Source: Caulobacter segnis
Lineage (GTDB): Bacteria > Pseudomonadota > Alphaproteobacteria > Caulobacterales > Caulobacteraceae
Direction of reading: 5' to 3'
Assembly (NCBI RefSeq): GCF_003243465.1
Contig: NZ_QFQZ01000038.1
Span: 1-44,268 of the forward strand
DNA: 44,268 bases
Below, in pieces: positions 33,370 through 41,223 of this stretch (within the stretch, counting starts at the first letter, position 1; the number at the start of each line of letters is the position of its first letter). The notes beneath the pieces were generated by a model. It did not search any database, had not been told where the DNA came from, and saw nothing but the letters and a program-made list of their open reading frames with translations. The position numbers and the translations under genes are program-made.

Positions 33370-34166
33370 TGCGCGACCTGATCAAATCCCTGACGGGCGC
33401 CAAGCCGGAAGACCTGCGTCGCGCCGCGATCATCTCGGTCCTGGCGGCCATCGCCTGCGCGGTCATGCCGGCCGCGGCCATGGCCCAGTCGGCGGTGAAC
33501 ATCAACCTGGGCACCGGCGCGGGCCTGACCGACCGGGTGGTGCAGCTGGTCGCCCTGATGACGGTCCTGTCGCTGGCGCCGTCGATCGTGATCATGACCA
33601 CCTCGTTCGTGCGGATCGTGGTGGTGCTGGGCCTCTTGCGGACCGCCATCGGGGTGCAGTCCAGCCCGCCCAACCCGGTGATCATCAGTCTGGCCCTGTT
33701 CCTGACCGCCATCGTCATGGGACCGACCTTCGAGCGCTCCTACGACGCGGGCATCAAGCCGCTGCTGGACAAGCAGATCGAGCTGCCCGAGGCCTTCGAC
33801 GCCGCCAGCGGTCCGGTCAAGCAGTTCATGCTGAGCCAGGTCGACCGCGACGACCTCGCCCTGTTCGTCCGCCTGTCCAAGATCCCGCAGCCCAAGACCG
33901 CCGCCGAAACGCCGATCAAGGTGGTGACGCCGGCCTTCATGATCTCGGAGCTGAAGCGCGCCTTCGAGATCGGCTTCCTGCTGTTCATCCCGTTCCTGGT
34001 CATCGACCTGGTCGTCGCCAGCGTGCTGATGAGCATGGGCATGATGATGCTGCCCCCGGCGACGATCAGTCTTCCGTTCAAGCTGATCTTCTTCGTGCTA
34101 GTGGACGGATGGCGACTCGTCGCCGGCAGCCTTGTCGAAAGCTTCCAGCGCGGCGGGGCGGGCTAG
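33369..34166 (+). CDS. fliP: Flagellar export-gate protein FliP
   Basis: 265 residues with a cleavable-looking N-terminal signal (cleavage near AMA-QS), then FliP signatures LAPSIVIMTTSFVRIVVVLG, RTAIGVQSSPPNPVIISLAL and the C-terminal FLLFIPFLVIDLVVASVLMSMGM. FliP forms the core of the type III secretion gate with FliQ and FliR, which are not in this window. It is coupled to fliO and followed after 33 bases by ribokinase on the same strand. Confidence 0.97.
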   Translation: MRDLIKSLTGAKPEDLRRAAIISVLAAIACAVMPAAAMAQSAVNINLGTGAGLTDRVVQLVALMTVLSLAPSIVIMTTSFVRIVVVLGLLRTAIGVQSSPPNPVIISLALFLTAIVMGPTFERSYDAGIKPLLDKQIELPEAFDAASGPVKQFMLSQVDRDDLALFVRLSKIPQPKTAAETPIKVVTPAFMISELKRAFEIGFLLFIPFLVIDLVVASVLMSMGMMMLPPATISLPFKLIFFVLVDGWRLVAGSLVESFQRGGAG

Positions 34167-34199
34167 CCCCCTCGCCTTCAAGAAGACCAGAAGACGACC

Positions 34200-35114
34200 A
34201 TGACGGTATTTGTTCTCGGCTCCATCAATCTCGACGCGGTCGCGCGGGTCGACGACCTCCCGCGCCCGGGCGAGACCGTGGCGGGCCTGTCGCTCGAGCT
34301 CTTTCTGGGCGGCAAGGGCGCAAACCAGGCGGTGGCCGCGGCGCGGATGGGCGCGCCGACCCGTCTGATGGGCGCCGTCGGCGACGACGACAGCGGCGTG
34401 GGCTTGAAGACCAAGCTGATGGGCTATGGCGTCCAGGTCGGCGACGTCCAGACCATGCCGAACGTCCCGACCGGCCAGGCCCACGTCTGGGTCAGCGCCA
34501 GCGGCGAGAACATGATCGTCGTCACCGCCGGGGCCAACGCCCTGGTGACGCCCCAGCAGGTGGCGAGCGCCGCGCTCGAGGGCCAGCGGGTGCTGCTGTG
34601 CCAGCTGGAAACGCCGCCCACCGCCATCGAGGCGCTATTCCGGGCGGGGGCGGCCAAGGGGGCCCTGCGGATCCTCAACGCGGCCCCCGCCCTACCCCAG
34701 GGCGCGGCGCTGTTCCCGCTGACCGACATCCTGATCCTGAACCAGACCGAGCTGGCGACCTACGCCAAGCTGCCCCACGAGCCCGTCAAGCTGGAGGAGG
34801 TCTCGCTGGCGGCGCGCAAGCTGATGAGCCGCGCCGACCAGACGATCATCGTCACCCTGGGCGCGGCGGGCGTGGCGGGCGTGCGGCGCGACGAAGCCTT
34901 CCTGGTCGAGGGGCGCAAGGTCAAGGCGGTCGACACGGTCGGCGCCGGCGACTGCTTCTGCGGCGCCCTGGCCGCGGCCCTGGCCGCCAACATGGACCTG
35001 CGCGAGGCCGTCGAGATGGCCAACGCCGCGGCGGCCCTGTCCGTCCAGAAGCCTGGCGCGGCGCCGTCCATGCCCAAGCGCCGCGAGGTCGAGGCTTTCC
35101 TGGAAGAAGGCTGA
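34200..35114 (+). CDS. rbsK: Ribokinase (PfkB family)
   Basis: 304 residues; phosphorylates ribose (or a related sugar) with ATP. Family marks: LGSINLDAVARVDDLPRPGE, the GGKGANQAVAAARMG motif, LLCQLETP and the anion-hole/catalytic DTVGAGDCFCGALAAAL. Length is usual for RbsK. There is no ribose transporter nearby; the position downstream of fliP by 33 bases may mean read-through rather than a functional link. Confidence 0.9.
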   Translation: MTVFVLGSINLDAVARVDDLPRPGETVAGLSLELFLGGKGANQAVAAARMGAPTRLMGAVGDDDSGVGLKTKLMGYGVQVGDVQTMPNVPTGQAHVWVSASGENMIVVTAGANALVTPQQVASAALEGQRVLLCQLETPPTAIEALFRAGAAKGALRILNAAPALPQGAALFPLTDILILNQTELATYAKLPHEPVKLEEVSLAARKLMSRADQTIIVTLGAAGVAGVRRDEAFLVEGRKVKAVDTVGAGDCFCGALAAALAANMDLREAVEMANAAAALSVQKPGAAPSMPKRREVEAFLEEG

Positions 35115-35137
35115 GCAGGCGCGCCGGAGGCGACGCC

Positions 35138-35626
35138 TCAGGCGGCGCGAATGCCGGAATTGCTTTCGGCCTGGGCGCCGACCACCGCGTCGTAGCCCAG
35201 GATCATGTCGACGTCCTTGCCGTTGCTGGCCAGCGGCAGCCGCAGCCACAGGATCGACATGTGCGCCGCGCCGCGCCAGGCCAGGCTGTGAACACCCACG
35301 CCCGGCCGACGCTCGTCGACGACCTTGTCCAGCTCCTTGCGCCAGTAGTCGGCGGCGGCGGTGTTGTAGACCTCGGCCAGGCTCTTGCCGGTGATCTCCC
35401 GGCCATAGACGCCGTAAAGCCCGGTGCCCGCCAGACGCAGGCGATAGTCGCGCGGCTCGCGCACGACATCGATCAGGCTCACCGTGGGCAACAGGCGCTT
35501 CATGCTGGAGGGGTGCAGATCCCCGCGTCCCGGGAGGCTGCCTCCCCGGCGGAGCGACGCCCAGTAGGCGAACATCTCCTGATGAGCGCGCGCGGCCGTG
35601 GCAGATGCGCTCAATTGCGCGGACAT
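35138..35626 (-). CDS. mopJ: Single-PAS-domain protein, MopJ-like
   Basis: 162 residues consisting mainly of one PAS-like domain (about 25-150; LPTVSLIDVVREPRDYRLRL, GREITGKSLAEVYN). In Caulobacter, a single-PAS protein called MopJ is encoded beside mucR2 and acts at the poles on the CtrA control circuit; the gene order here fits, so I use the name with moderate confidence. The ATG at 35626 is preferred over the GTG at 35668 because the latter lies inside the promoter elements. A cluster of CcrM sites and a near-CtrA box precede it. It ends 24 bases from convergent rbsK. Confidence 0.72.
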   Translation of the reverse strand: MSAQLSASATAARAHQEMFAYWASLRRGGSLPGRGDLHPSSMKRLLPTVSLIDVVREPRDYRLRLAGTGLYGVYGREITGKSLAEVYNTAAADYWRKELDKVVDERRPGVGVHSLAWRGAAHMSILWLRLPLASNGKDVDMILGYDAVVGAQAESNSGIRAA

Positions 35627-35651
35627 CTTCAGAGTCCCCAACAAGCCCTTG

Positions 35652-35688
35652 GAATCACTTCGATTCACTATCGCTTAAGGATCGAATC
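35652..35688 (-). promoter_or_regulatory. mopJ promoter: three GANTC sites and a near-CtrA box
   Basis: GANTC (CcrM methylation) sites occur at 35652-35656, 35662-35666 and 35684-35688. On the minus strand TTAAGCGATAGTGAA (35678-35664) matches TTAA-N7-TTAA at all but one base. The group ends 26 bases before the mopJ ATG. GANTC clusters in promoters mark methylation-sensitive, GcrA-dependent transcription in Caulobacter. Confidence 0.65.
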
Positions 35689-35750
35689 GCGAGCAAGTGA
35701 AAAACAGGCCTCGCGACAAGTTTTCCTCAGGGAGTCAACAGAAACGAAAG

Positions 35751-35781
35751 ACGCCCGCCGTCCGATCTGGACGACGGGCGT
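35751..35781 (-). terminator. Terminator after the mucR-type gene
   Basis: A 13-bp stem (35781-35769 with 35763-35751, one mismatch) with loop AGATC is followed on the minus strand by CTTTCGTTT. It lies 45 bases after the mucR2 stop and separates it from mopJ. A smaller palindrome TCGGAGGCCCCTCCGA (about 35791-35806) lies between the stop and this hairpin. Confidence 0.7.
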
Positions 35782-35825
35782 TTCCATGTCGGAGGCCCCT
35801 CCGACGATTACCTTCAAAGATTCGA

Positions 35826-36245
35826 CTACTTGCCCTTGCGGGCCGGCTTCCGACCGCCCTGCCCCAGGCCCATCTGCTTGGCCAGGTTCGAGCGCGCCTC
35901 GGCATAGTTGGGCGCGACCATCGGATAGTCCTTCGGCAGGCCCCACTTGGCGCGGTAATCCTCGGGCGTCATGTCGTACTTGGTGCGCAGGTGACGCTTC
36001 AGCGACTTGAACTTGCGGCCGTCTTCCAGGCAGATCAGGTAATCGGGCGTGATCGAGCGCTTGATCGGAACCGCAGGCTCCTTGGGCGGCGCGGGCGGCT
36101 CGGCGGCCGGCGCACCGACGGTGGCCAGGGCTTGGTGCACTTGCTTGATCAGAGCCGGAAGGTCGGCCGTCGCCACCACGTTATTGCCGACATAGGCGGA
36201 GACTATACCCGCCGTCATCTCGATCAGATCGGATTGATCTTCCAT
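35826..36245 (-). CDS. mucR2: MucR/Ros-family zinc-finger regulator
   Basis: 139 residues. The N-terminal oligomerisation region (MEDQSDLIEMTAGIVSAYVG NNVV) is linked by a proline-rich segment (PAAEPPAPPKEPAVP) to a Ros-type zinc finger (CLEDGRKFKSLKRHLRTKY, with Asp in place of the second Cys) and the conserved tail MTPEDYRAKWGLPKDYPMVAPNYA. MucR proteins repress G1-phase and virulence genes and, in Caulobacter, CtrA-activated promoters. Position next to the MopJ-like gene suggests MucR2 rather than MucR1. The ATG at 36245 starts the known conserved N-terminus; the 30 residues possible upstream are not conserved in character. Confidence 0.88.
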   Translation of the reverse strand: MEDQSDLIEMTAGIVSAYVGNNVVATADLPALIKQVHQALATVGAPAAEPPAPPKEPAVPIKRSITPDYLICLEDGRKFKSLKRHLRTKYDMTPEDYRAKWGLPKDYPMVAPNYAEARSNLAKQMGLGQGGRKPARKGK

Positions 36246-36786
36246 ATGCCCTCGCCCGTCGAACATTTTTGCGGTTAGCAACTGATTCACACACGCAATC
36301 TCAGCGTCCATACAAACATTGCTAGTCCGGGGCAATACGGGCGCTCAAGGACAGGCGCTGTAAACCTCCAGTCTAAGAGAGCTACTTGACGCCTTTCTCA
36401 GGATGTAAGCGTCAGTCGAGTTCCTGAAAGCTATAGAACGCGGATATGAGAAAACCTCGGTATCCGGAATTTCAGGTCTCGAAGTCGCCTGACAGCGGTG
36501 ACAACGCTGGCCCCTCGCCGCGGAGTATTGGAATGTCGCGCGCGCGTCATCTTTATGGAGCCTTTTTGGCCCTTAAAGCCTCCCCACGATGACCACCGGT
36601 GTCATCCGGATTACGCAGGCTGACTTGATCGCCAAGGCGGCGGCCGGCAACCCAAGCCTGCAGACGCGAGACGAGCAATCGTACCCATTTTGGGTGGAGT
36701 CCGCCGTGGCGGCGCCAGTGTGCGCCACCACACACCCCGAAGGGCGCTGGCGGGGTCCGCAGCAGGGCCGAAGCGCTAAGGGCGGC
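36246..36786. other. 540-base gap upstream of mucR2
   Basis: No convincing gene. The part near mucR2 has one GANTC site (36284-36288) and AT-rich promoter-like sequence. An imperfect stem TGACGC...GCGTCA occurs at 36387-36414. Between about 36690 and 36770 there is GC-rich sequence able to form branched stems (for example CGCCAG at 36714 region pairing with CTGGCG near 36745-36755). A plus-strand frame starting at 36589 runs into the antisense of the next gene and looks non-coding. It could hold a small RNA, but nothing matches a family I know (tmRNA, SRP and RNase P marks are absent). Confidence 0.4.
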
Positions 36787-37671
36787 TCAGCGGAATTCCG
36801 GGTCAGCCCATTCCGGCCAGATGTCCGGCAGGTCGGTCGACACCCTGTTCGGATAAACCGGCGCGCGCTTTTCCAGGAACGAGGTCACCCCCTCCTTGGC
36901 GTCGCCGGAGGCCCCGCGCGACTGGATCGCTCGGCTGTCGGCCTTGTGGGCCTCCATCGGATGGGACGCGCCGGCCATGCGCCAGAGCAGCTGACGGGTG
37001 ATCGCCACCGAAACCGGCGCGGTGTTGTCGACGATCTCGCGGGCCAGGGCCCGGGCGGCGGGCAGCAGCTCGTCCGGCGCGTGCAGCGAGCGGACTAGGC
37101 CGCGCTCCAGCGCCTCCTGCGCGGGGAAGACCCGGCCGGTGTAGCACCACTCCAGCGCCGTCTGCAGGCCGACAAGGCGCGGCAGGAACCAGGACGAGGC
37201 GGCTTCCGGATTGATCCCCCGACGGGCGAAGACGAAGCCGAACTTGGCCTCGGTCGAGGCCATGCGGATGTCCATCGGCAGCTGCATGGTCACGCCCACG
37301 CCCACCGCCGCGCCGTTGATAGCGCCGATGATCGGCTTGAGGCTGTCGTACATCCGCAAGGTCACGCGGCCGCCGCCGTCGCGATAGATGTCGCCCACCT
37401 TGCCCTCCTCACGCTCCAGCGCCTGGGGCGCGGAACGGTCGAAGGTGGCGCCGCCCCCGCCCAGGTCCGCGCCCGCGCAGAAGGCCCGCCCCGCGCCGGT
37501 GACGATCACGGCCTTCACCGCATCGTCGGCGTCGGTGATGTCGAACACCTCGATCAGGTCCTTCATCATCCGGGCGGTGAAGGCGTTCATCCGCTCGGGA
37601 CGGTTCAGGGTGATCGTCGCGATCCCGTCCTCGACGTCATAGAGCAGGGTCTCGAAAGTCGGCTTCGACAT
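36787..37671 (-). CDS. Enoyl-CoA hydratase/isomerase family protein
   Basis: 294-residue crotonase-fold enzyme. The oxyanion-hole segments AFCAGADLGGGG and AINGAAVGVGVTMQLPMDIRMAS are present, and a likely catalytic Glu lies in INPEAASSWFLPRLVG; the first catalytic Glu of true hydratases is less clear, so isomerase or hydratase both remain possible. It precedes (on the same strand) no close partner but sits beside P450, GMC and acyl-CoA ligase genes, consistent with beta-oxidation of their product. A palindrome ACGATCGT about 25 bases upstream of the start could be an operator. Confidence 0.88.
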   Translation of the reverse strand: MSKPTFETLLYDVEDGIATITLNRPERMNAFTARMMKDLIEVFDITDADDAVKAVIVTGAGRAFCAGADLGGGGATFDRSAPQALEREEGKVGDIYRDGGGRVTLRMYDSLKPIIGAINGAAVGVGVTMQLPMDIRMASTEAKFGFVFARRGINPEAASSWFLPRLVGLQTALEWCYTGRVFPAQEALERGLVRSLHAPDELLPAARALAREIVDNTAPVSVAITRQLLWRMAGASHPMEAHKADSRAIQSRGASGDAKEGVTSFLEKRAPVYPNRVSTDLPDIWPEWADPEFR

Positions 37672-37854
37672 GGCGGTGGCCTCCCGGCTTTTGCTTTTAA
37701 ACGATCGTATGACTCAGCCGAGCGCGAGCACAAGGCTTTCCTCCAAAGGCGTCGCTACGCATTCTGGGTCACCTGCGGCAGCGCGTCGCGACGCCAAGCC
37801 CGGCAAGCTGAGCCATTGTCATGACGCCCGGGCCCCCACCGGGCGCTTGCCCAG

Positions 37855-37887
37855 GCGCCGGCGCGAAGCCCCCCTTCGCGTCGGCGC
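37855..37887 (-). terminator. GC-rich hairpin just after the P450 gene
   Basis: A 14-bp stem with one G-U pair (37887-37874 with 37868-37855) and a five-base loop lies 11 bases beyond the P450 stop. A second stem, GCCCGG...CCGGGC, follows near 37826-37845. There is no T-tract, so it may protect the mRNA 3' end rather than terminate. Confidence 0.45.
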
Positions 37888-37897
37888 TTCTCCCCGA

Positions 37898-39232
37898 TCA
37901 CCCCCGCCGGACACCCAGCTTGCTGATCGCGTGCACGAAGTTGTTCGGCGCGATCTCGATGTCGCCGGTCCAGGTCAGGTCCGGGAAGCGGGCCAGGATC
38001 TGGCGATAGGCCTCCTCCAGCTGGATCTGGGCCACGCGCTTACCGACGCAGGTGTGCGGGCCGTAGCCGAAGGCGATGTGCTTTCCGGCGTTGGCGCGGG
38101 TCACGTCCAGCTGGTCGGGGTTCGGGAACATCGCCGGATCGCGGTTGGCCGCGCCGTAGTACATGATCACCTTCTCACCCTCGCGAATGCGCTGGCCGTT
38201 GAGCTCGACATCGCGCGTCGCCGTGCGGCGCATGTAGATCACCGGGCTGACCATGCGGATGAACTCGTCCACCGCGCCGGGCAGCAGCGAGGGATCGGCG
38301 ATCAGGCGCTGCTTCTGCTCGGGGAACTCGGTCAAGAGCTTCATGACGCCCGAGAGCGTGTTGCGGGTGGTGTCGTTGCCGGCGAAGACGATCAGCAGCC
38401 ACGAGCCGTCCAGGTACTCGTCCGACAGCACCGCGCCGTCGACCTGGGCCCGCGCGATGGCGGTCATCAGATCCTCTTTCGGATCCAGCCGCCGCTTGTG
38501 CAGCATGGTGCGGCCGTACTCGAACATCTCCTCGACGTTGTTGTTGAAGTCCATGACGAACTGCATCAGCTCCAGCGTCGGCTGCAGCGGCGCGTTGGCC
38601 TGCTGGACCGCCAGATCCTGGGCGCGCTCGAGATAGTGCATCCAGGTCAGGAACTTGGGCCGATCCTCGGGCGGCACGCCCAGGATCTCGCACAGGGTGA
38701 ACAGCGGCAGCACCGATGAGAAGTGCTCGACCATGTCGATCGCCGCCCCGCCGGCCAGCTTCGGCTCCATCGCGTCCAGCAGGCGCGTGACCTCGGCCTT
38801 CACCCGCTCGGTCAGGCCGCGCAGGTACGCGGGCGTGAAGTACGGCATGTGCTCGCGGCGCAGCTGCAGGTGATGCGGCGCGTCCATGTTGATCATCGTG
38901 TCCATCGAGGCGCGGAACAGCAGGGCGTGGCGCTTCTCCGGCGCGCCCATCGACATCAGGATGCCGCCGCGCTGGGACGAGAAGGTCTCCGGATCGCCGT
39001 TGACGCGGTGGACGTCCTCGTAGCGTGTGAGGGCCCAGAAGCCCGGGCCGCCCATCGGCTCGGGGTGCCACATGACCGGCGCCTGCTCGCGCATCCGGGC
39101 GAAGTCGGCGAAGGGCTGGCCCTTGGTGAAGCGGAAGATGTCGGCCAGGTCGACGCCCTGCAGCGTCGGATAGGTCGGGGGCGTCCCCGGGCCGGCCACG
39201 CCATCCACCACCGTCTGGCTGATCAGGTCCAT
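37898..39232 (-). CDS. Cytochrome P450
   Basis: 444-residue soluble bacterial P450. The I-helix oxygen-binding motif is FAGNDTTRN, the K-helix ExxR is EFIR, and the heme ligand is Cys395 in FGYGPHTCVGKR. The N-terminal part (INMDAPHHLQLRREHMPYFT) resembles the CYP125/CYP142/linalool-hydroxylase clade that hydroxylates terpenoid, steroid or alkyl side chains; the exact subfamily is not assigned. No ferredoxin or reductase gene is adjacent. GGGAGA precedes the ATG at 39232. It is divergent from the GMC oxidoreductase across 164 bases, which probably hold a shared control region. Confidence 0.93.
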   Translation of the reverse strand: MDLISQTVVDGVAGPGTPPTYPTLQGVDLADIFRFTKGQPFADFARMREQAPVMWHPEPMGGPGFWALTRYEDVHRVNGDPETFSSQRGGILMSMGAPEKRHALLFRASMDTMINMDAPHHLQLRREHMPYFTPAYLRGLTERVKAEVTRLLDAMEPKLAGGAAIDMVEHFSSVLPLFTLCEILGVPPEDRPKFLTWMHYLERAQDLAVQQANAPLQPTLELMQFVMDFNNNVEEMFEYGRTMLHKRRLDPKEDLMTAIARAQVDGAVLSDEYLDGSWLLIVFAGNDTTRNTLSGVMKLLTEFPEQKQRLIADPSLLPGAVDEFIRMVSPVIYMRRTATRDVELNGQRIREGEKVIMYYGAANRDPAMFPNPDQLDVTRANAGKHIAFGYGPHTCVGKRVAQIQLEEAYRQILARFPDLTWTGDIEIAPNNFVHAISKLGVRRG

Positions 39233-39396
39233 CACGCGTCTCCCTGGAACATTGTTATGGCGGGACGATAGCGCGGAAAGACGACGCGGGAACGGCGCCG
39301 CGACGGCAACTTGCGCGATCCCCGAACCTGGGCGCATGCTGCCAACTGAACACTGATCACGCGGGCTACACGCGAGACAGTAAAGGGAGAGAAGCG

Positions 39397-41064
39397 ATGA
39401 CCGGGATCATCGAGGCCGACTACGTCATCGTGGGCGCGGGCTCGGCCGGCTGCGTGCTGGCCGCGCGGCTGTCCGAGGGCGGTAAGTTCAAGGTCCTGCT
39501 GCTGGAGGCCGGCGGCGACGACCGCCCCACCAAGAACCTCTCCCAGTTCGCCTCGAACCTGATGATCCACATCCCGGTCGGCTACTCGTCGACGCTGAAG
39601 GATCCCAAGGTCAACTGGCTCTACACGACCGAGCCCGACCCCGGCACCGGCGGCCGCAGCCACGTCTGGCCGCGTGGCAAGGTGCTGGGCGGCTCGTCCT
39701 CGATCAACGGCCTGCTCTACATCCGCGGCCAGCACGCGGACTATGATGGCTGGCGGCAGTTGGGCTGCGCGGGCTGGGGCTGGGACGATGTCGCGCCCTA
39801 CTTCCGCCGGGCCCAGCACCAGGAGCGCGGCGCTTGCGACTGGCACGCCACGGGCGGGCCGCTGAATGTCTCGGACGTGACGACCAAGCACCCGGTCTCC
39901 GACGCCGTGATCGCCGCCTGCGAGCAGGCCGGCATCCCGCGCAACGACGACGTCAACGCCGGAAGCCAGGAGGGCGCGACGTACTATCAGCTGACCGTCA
40001 AGAACGGGCAGCGCTGCTCGGCGGCGGTGGCTTACCTCCATCCGGCGATGAACCGCCCGAACCTGAAGGTCGAGACCAACGCCCTGGCCGGTCGGATCCT
40101 GTTCGAGGGCAAGCGCGCGGTCGGCGTCGCGTTCCGCCAGAACGGCGTCAACCGCGTGGCGATGGCCAACGCCGAGGTGATCCTGGCCGGCGGCGCGATC
40201 AACTCGCCCCAGCTCCTGCAGCTGTCAGGCGTGGGTCCCGGCGAGCTGCTGAACCGCCACGGGATCGAGGTGGTCGCCGACCTGCCCGGCGTCGGCGAGA
40301 ACCTGCAGGACCACTACGTGATGAGCGTGCGCTACCGCCTGAAGGCGGGCGTGGTCTCGGTCAACGAGCAGAGCAAGGGCGGCCGCCTGGCGGGCGAGGC
40401 CTTGAAGTACCTCTTCCAGCGCAAGGGCCTGCTCACCCTCTCGGCCGCCCACATCGCCGCCTTCTGCAAGTCGCGTCCCGACCTCGCCGGACCGGACATC
40501 CAGTTCCACATCCTGCCGGCGACCATGGACCTCGATAAGCTGGTCAACGAACAGAAAATGGAGCTGGAGGCCGCGCCGGGCCTGACCATCGCGCCGTGCC
40601 AGCTGCGTCCGGAAAGCCGCGGCCACATCCGCATCAAGTCGCCGGACCCGAGCGCCTATCCAGCCATCTTCGCCAACTACCTGGCCGATCCGCTGGACCA
40701 GGAAGTCGCCGTCGCCGGCCTGAAGTGGGCGCGCAAGATCGGCGAGGCCCCGGCTCTGGCGCCTTACGTCGACCATGAGATGGACCCCGGCGCCGCCGTC
40801 GCCAGCGACGCCCAGCTCTTGGAGTTCGCGCGCCTGGCGGGCTCGACCATCTATCACCCGGTCGGCACCTGCCAGATGGGCCACGGGCCGATGGCGGTCG
40901 TCGATGACCAGCTACGCGTGCGCGGCCTGGAAGGCCTGCGCGTGGTCGACGCCTCGGTCATGCCGCGCCTGGTCTCCGGCAACACCAACGCCCCCACCAT
41001 CATGATTGCGGAGAAGGCCTCGGACATGATCCGCGAGGCGGCGAGGACGGCGGTCGCCGCCTAG
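39397..41064 (+). CDS. GMC-family FAD-dependent alcohol dehydrogenase
   Basis: 555-residue flavoprotein of the choline dehydrogenase/AlkJ group. The FAD-binding motif is VIVGAGSAGCVLAARLSEGG at the N-terminus; GMC signature blocks include PRGKVLGGSSSINGLLYIRG and GGAINSPQLLQLSGVG; the active-site His487 is in YHPVGTCQMG. It likely oxidises an alcohol, possibly the product of the divergent P450, to an aldehyde. GGGAGAG precedes the ATG. It is followed, after a large inverted repeat, by an acyl-CoA ligase gene. Confidence 0.92.
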   Translation: MTGIIEADYVIVGAGSAGCVLAARLSEGGKFKVLLLEAGGDDRPTKNLSQFASNLMIHIPVGYSSTLKDPKVNWLYTTEPDPGTGGRSHVWPRGKVLGGSSSINGLLYIRGQHADYDGWRQLGCAGWGWDDVAPYFRRAQHQERGACDWHATGGPLNVSDVTTKHPVSDAVIAACEQAGIPRNDDVNAGSQEGATYYQLTVKNGQRCSAAVAYLHPAMNRPNLKVETNALAGRILFEGKRAVGVAFRQNGVNRVAMANAEVILAGGAINSPQLLQLSGVGPGELLNRHGIEVVADLPGVGENLQDHYVMSVRYRLKAGVVSVNEQSKGGRLAGEALKYLFQRKGLLTLSAAHIAAFCKSRPDLAGPDIQFHILPATMDLDKLVNEQKMELEAAPGLTIAPCQLRPESRGHIRIKSPDPSAYPAIFANYLADPLDQEVAVAGLKWARKIGEAPALAPYVDHEMDPGAAVASDAQLLEFARLAGSTIYHPVGTCQMGHGPMAVVDDQLRVRGLEGLRVVDASVMPRLVSGNTNAPTIMIAEKASDMIREAARTAVAA

Positions 41065-41074
41065 CACCAAACCC

Positions 41075-41185
41075 GTGTCATCCCGGACGGCCCGCAGGGC
41101 CGATCCGGGACCCAGGGGGTGACAGAGCGCGGTGCGCACCGCCCCTGGGTCCCGGCTCTACGCTCCGCTTCGGCCGGGATGACAC
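41075..41185. repeat. REP-like inverted repeat between GMC and acyl-CoA ligase genes
   Basis: Outer arms GTGTCATCCCGG (41075-41086) and CCGGGATGACAC (41174-41185) are perfect reverse complements, as are inner arms CCGGGACCCAGGGG (41105-41118) and CCCCTGGGTCCCGG (41142-41155). The 'TGTCATCCCGGCCGAAGCGG' type arm is a common dispersed intergenic repeat in Caulobacterales. It differs in sequence from the rutD-rutA element but has the same nested plan. Confidence 0.85.
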
Positions 41186-41223
41186 ATCGAAATAGCGTGA
41201 GAAGCAGACGCAAAGGCCCTGAT

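Noticed and set aside
36589..37098. Plus-strand gene starting MTTGVIRITQADLI, slightly fumarase-like
   Set aside because: The resemblance covers only about ten residues and the frame runs into antisense of the enoyl-CoA hydratase gene.
41119..41223. Longer N-terminus for the acyl-CoA ligase
   Set aside because: It would translate through the inverted repeat; the ligase family starts at the ATG at 41224.
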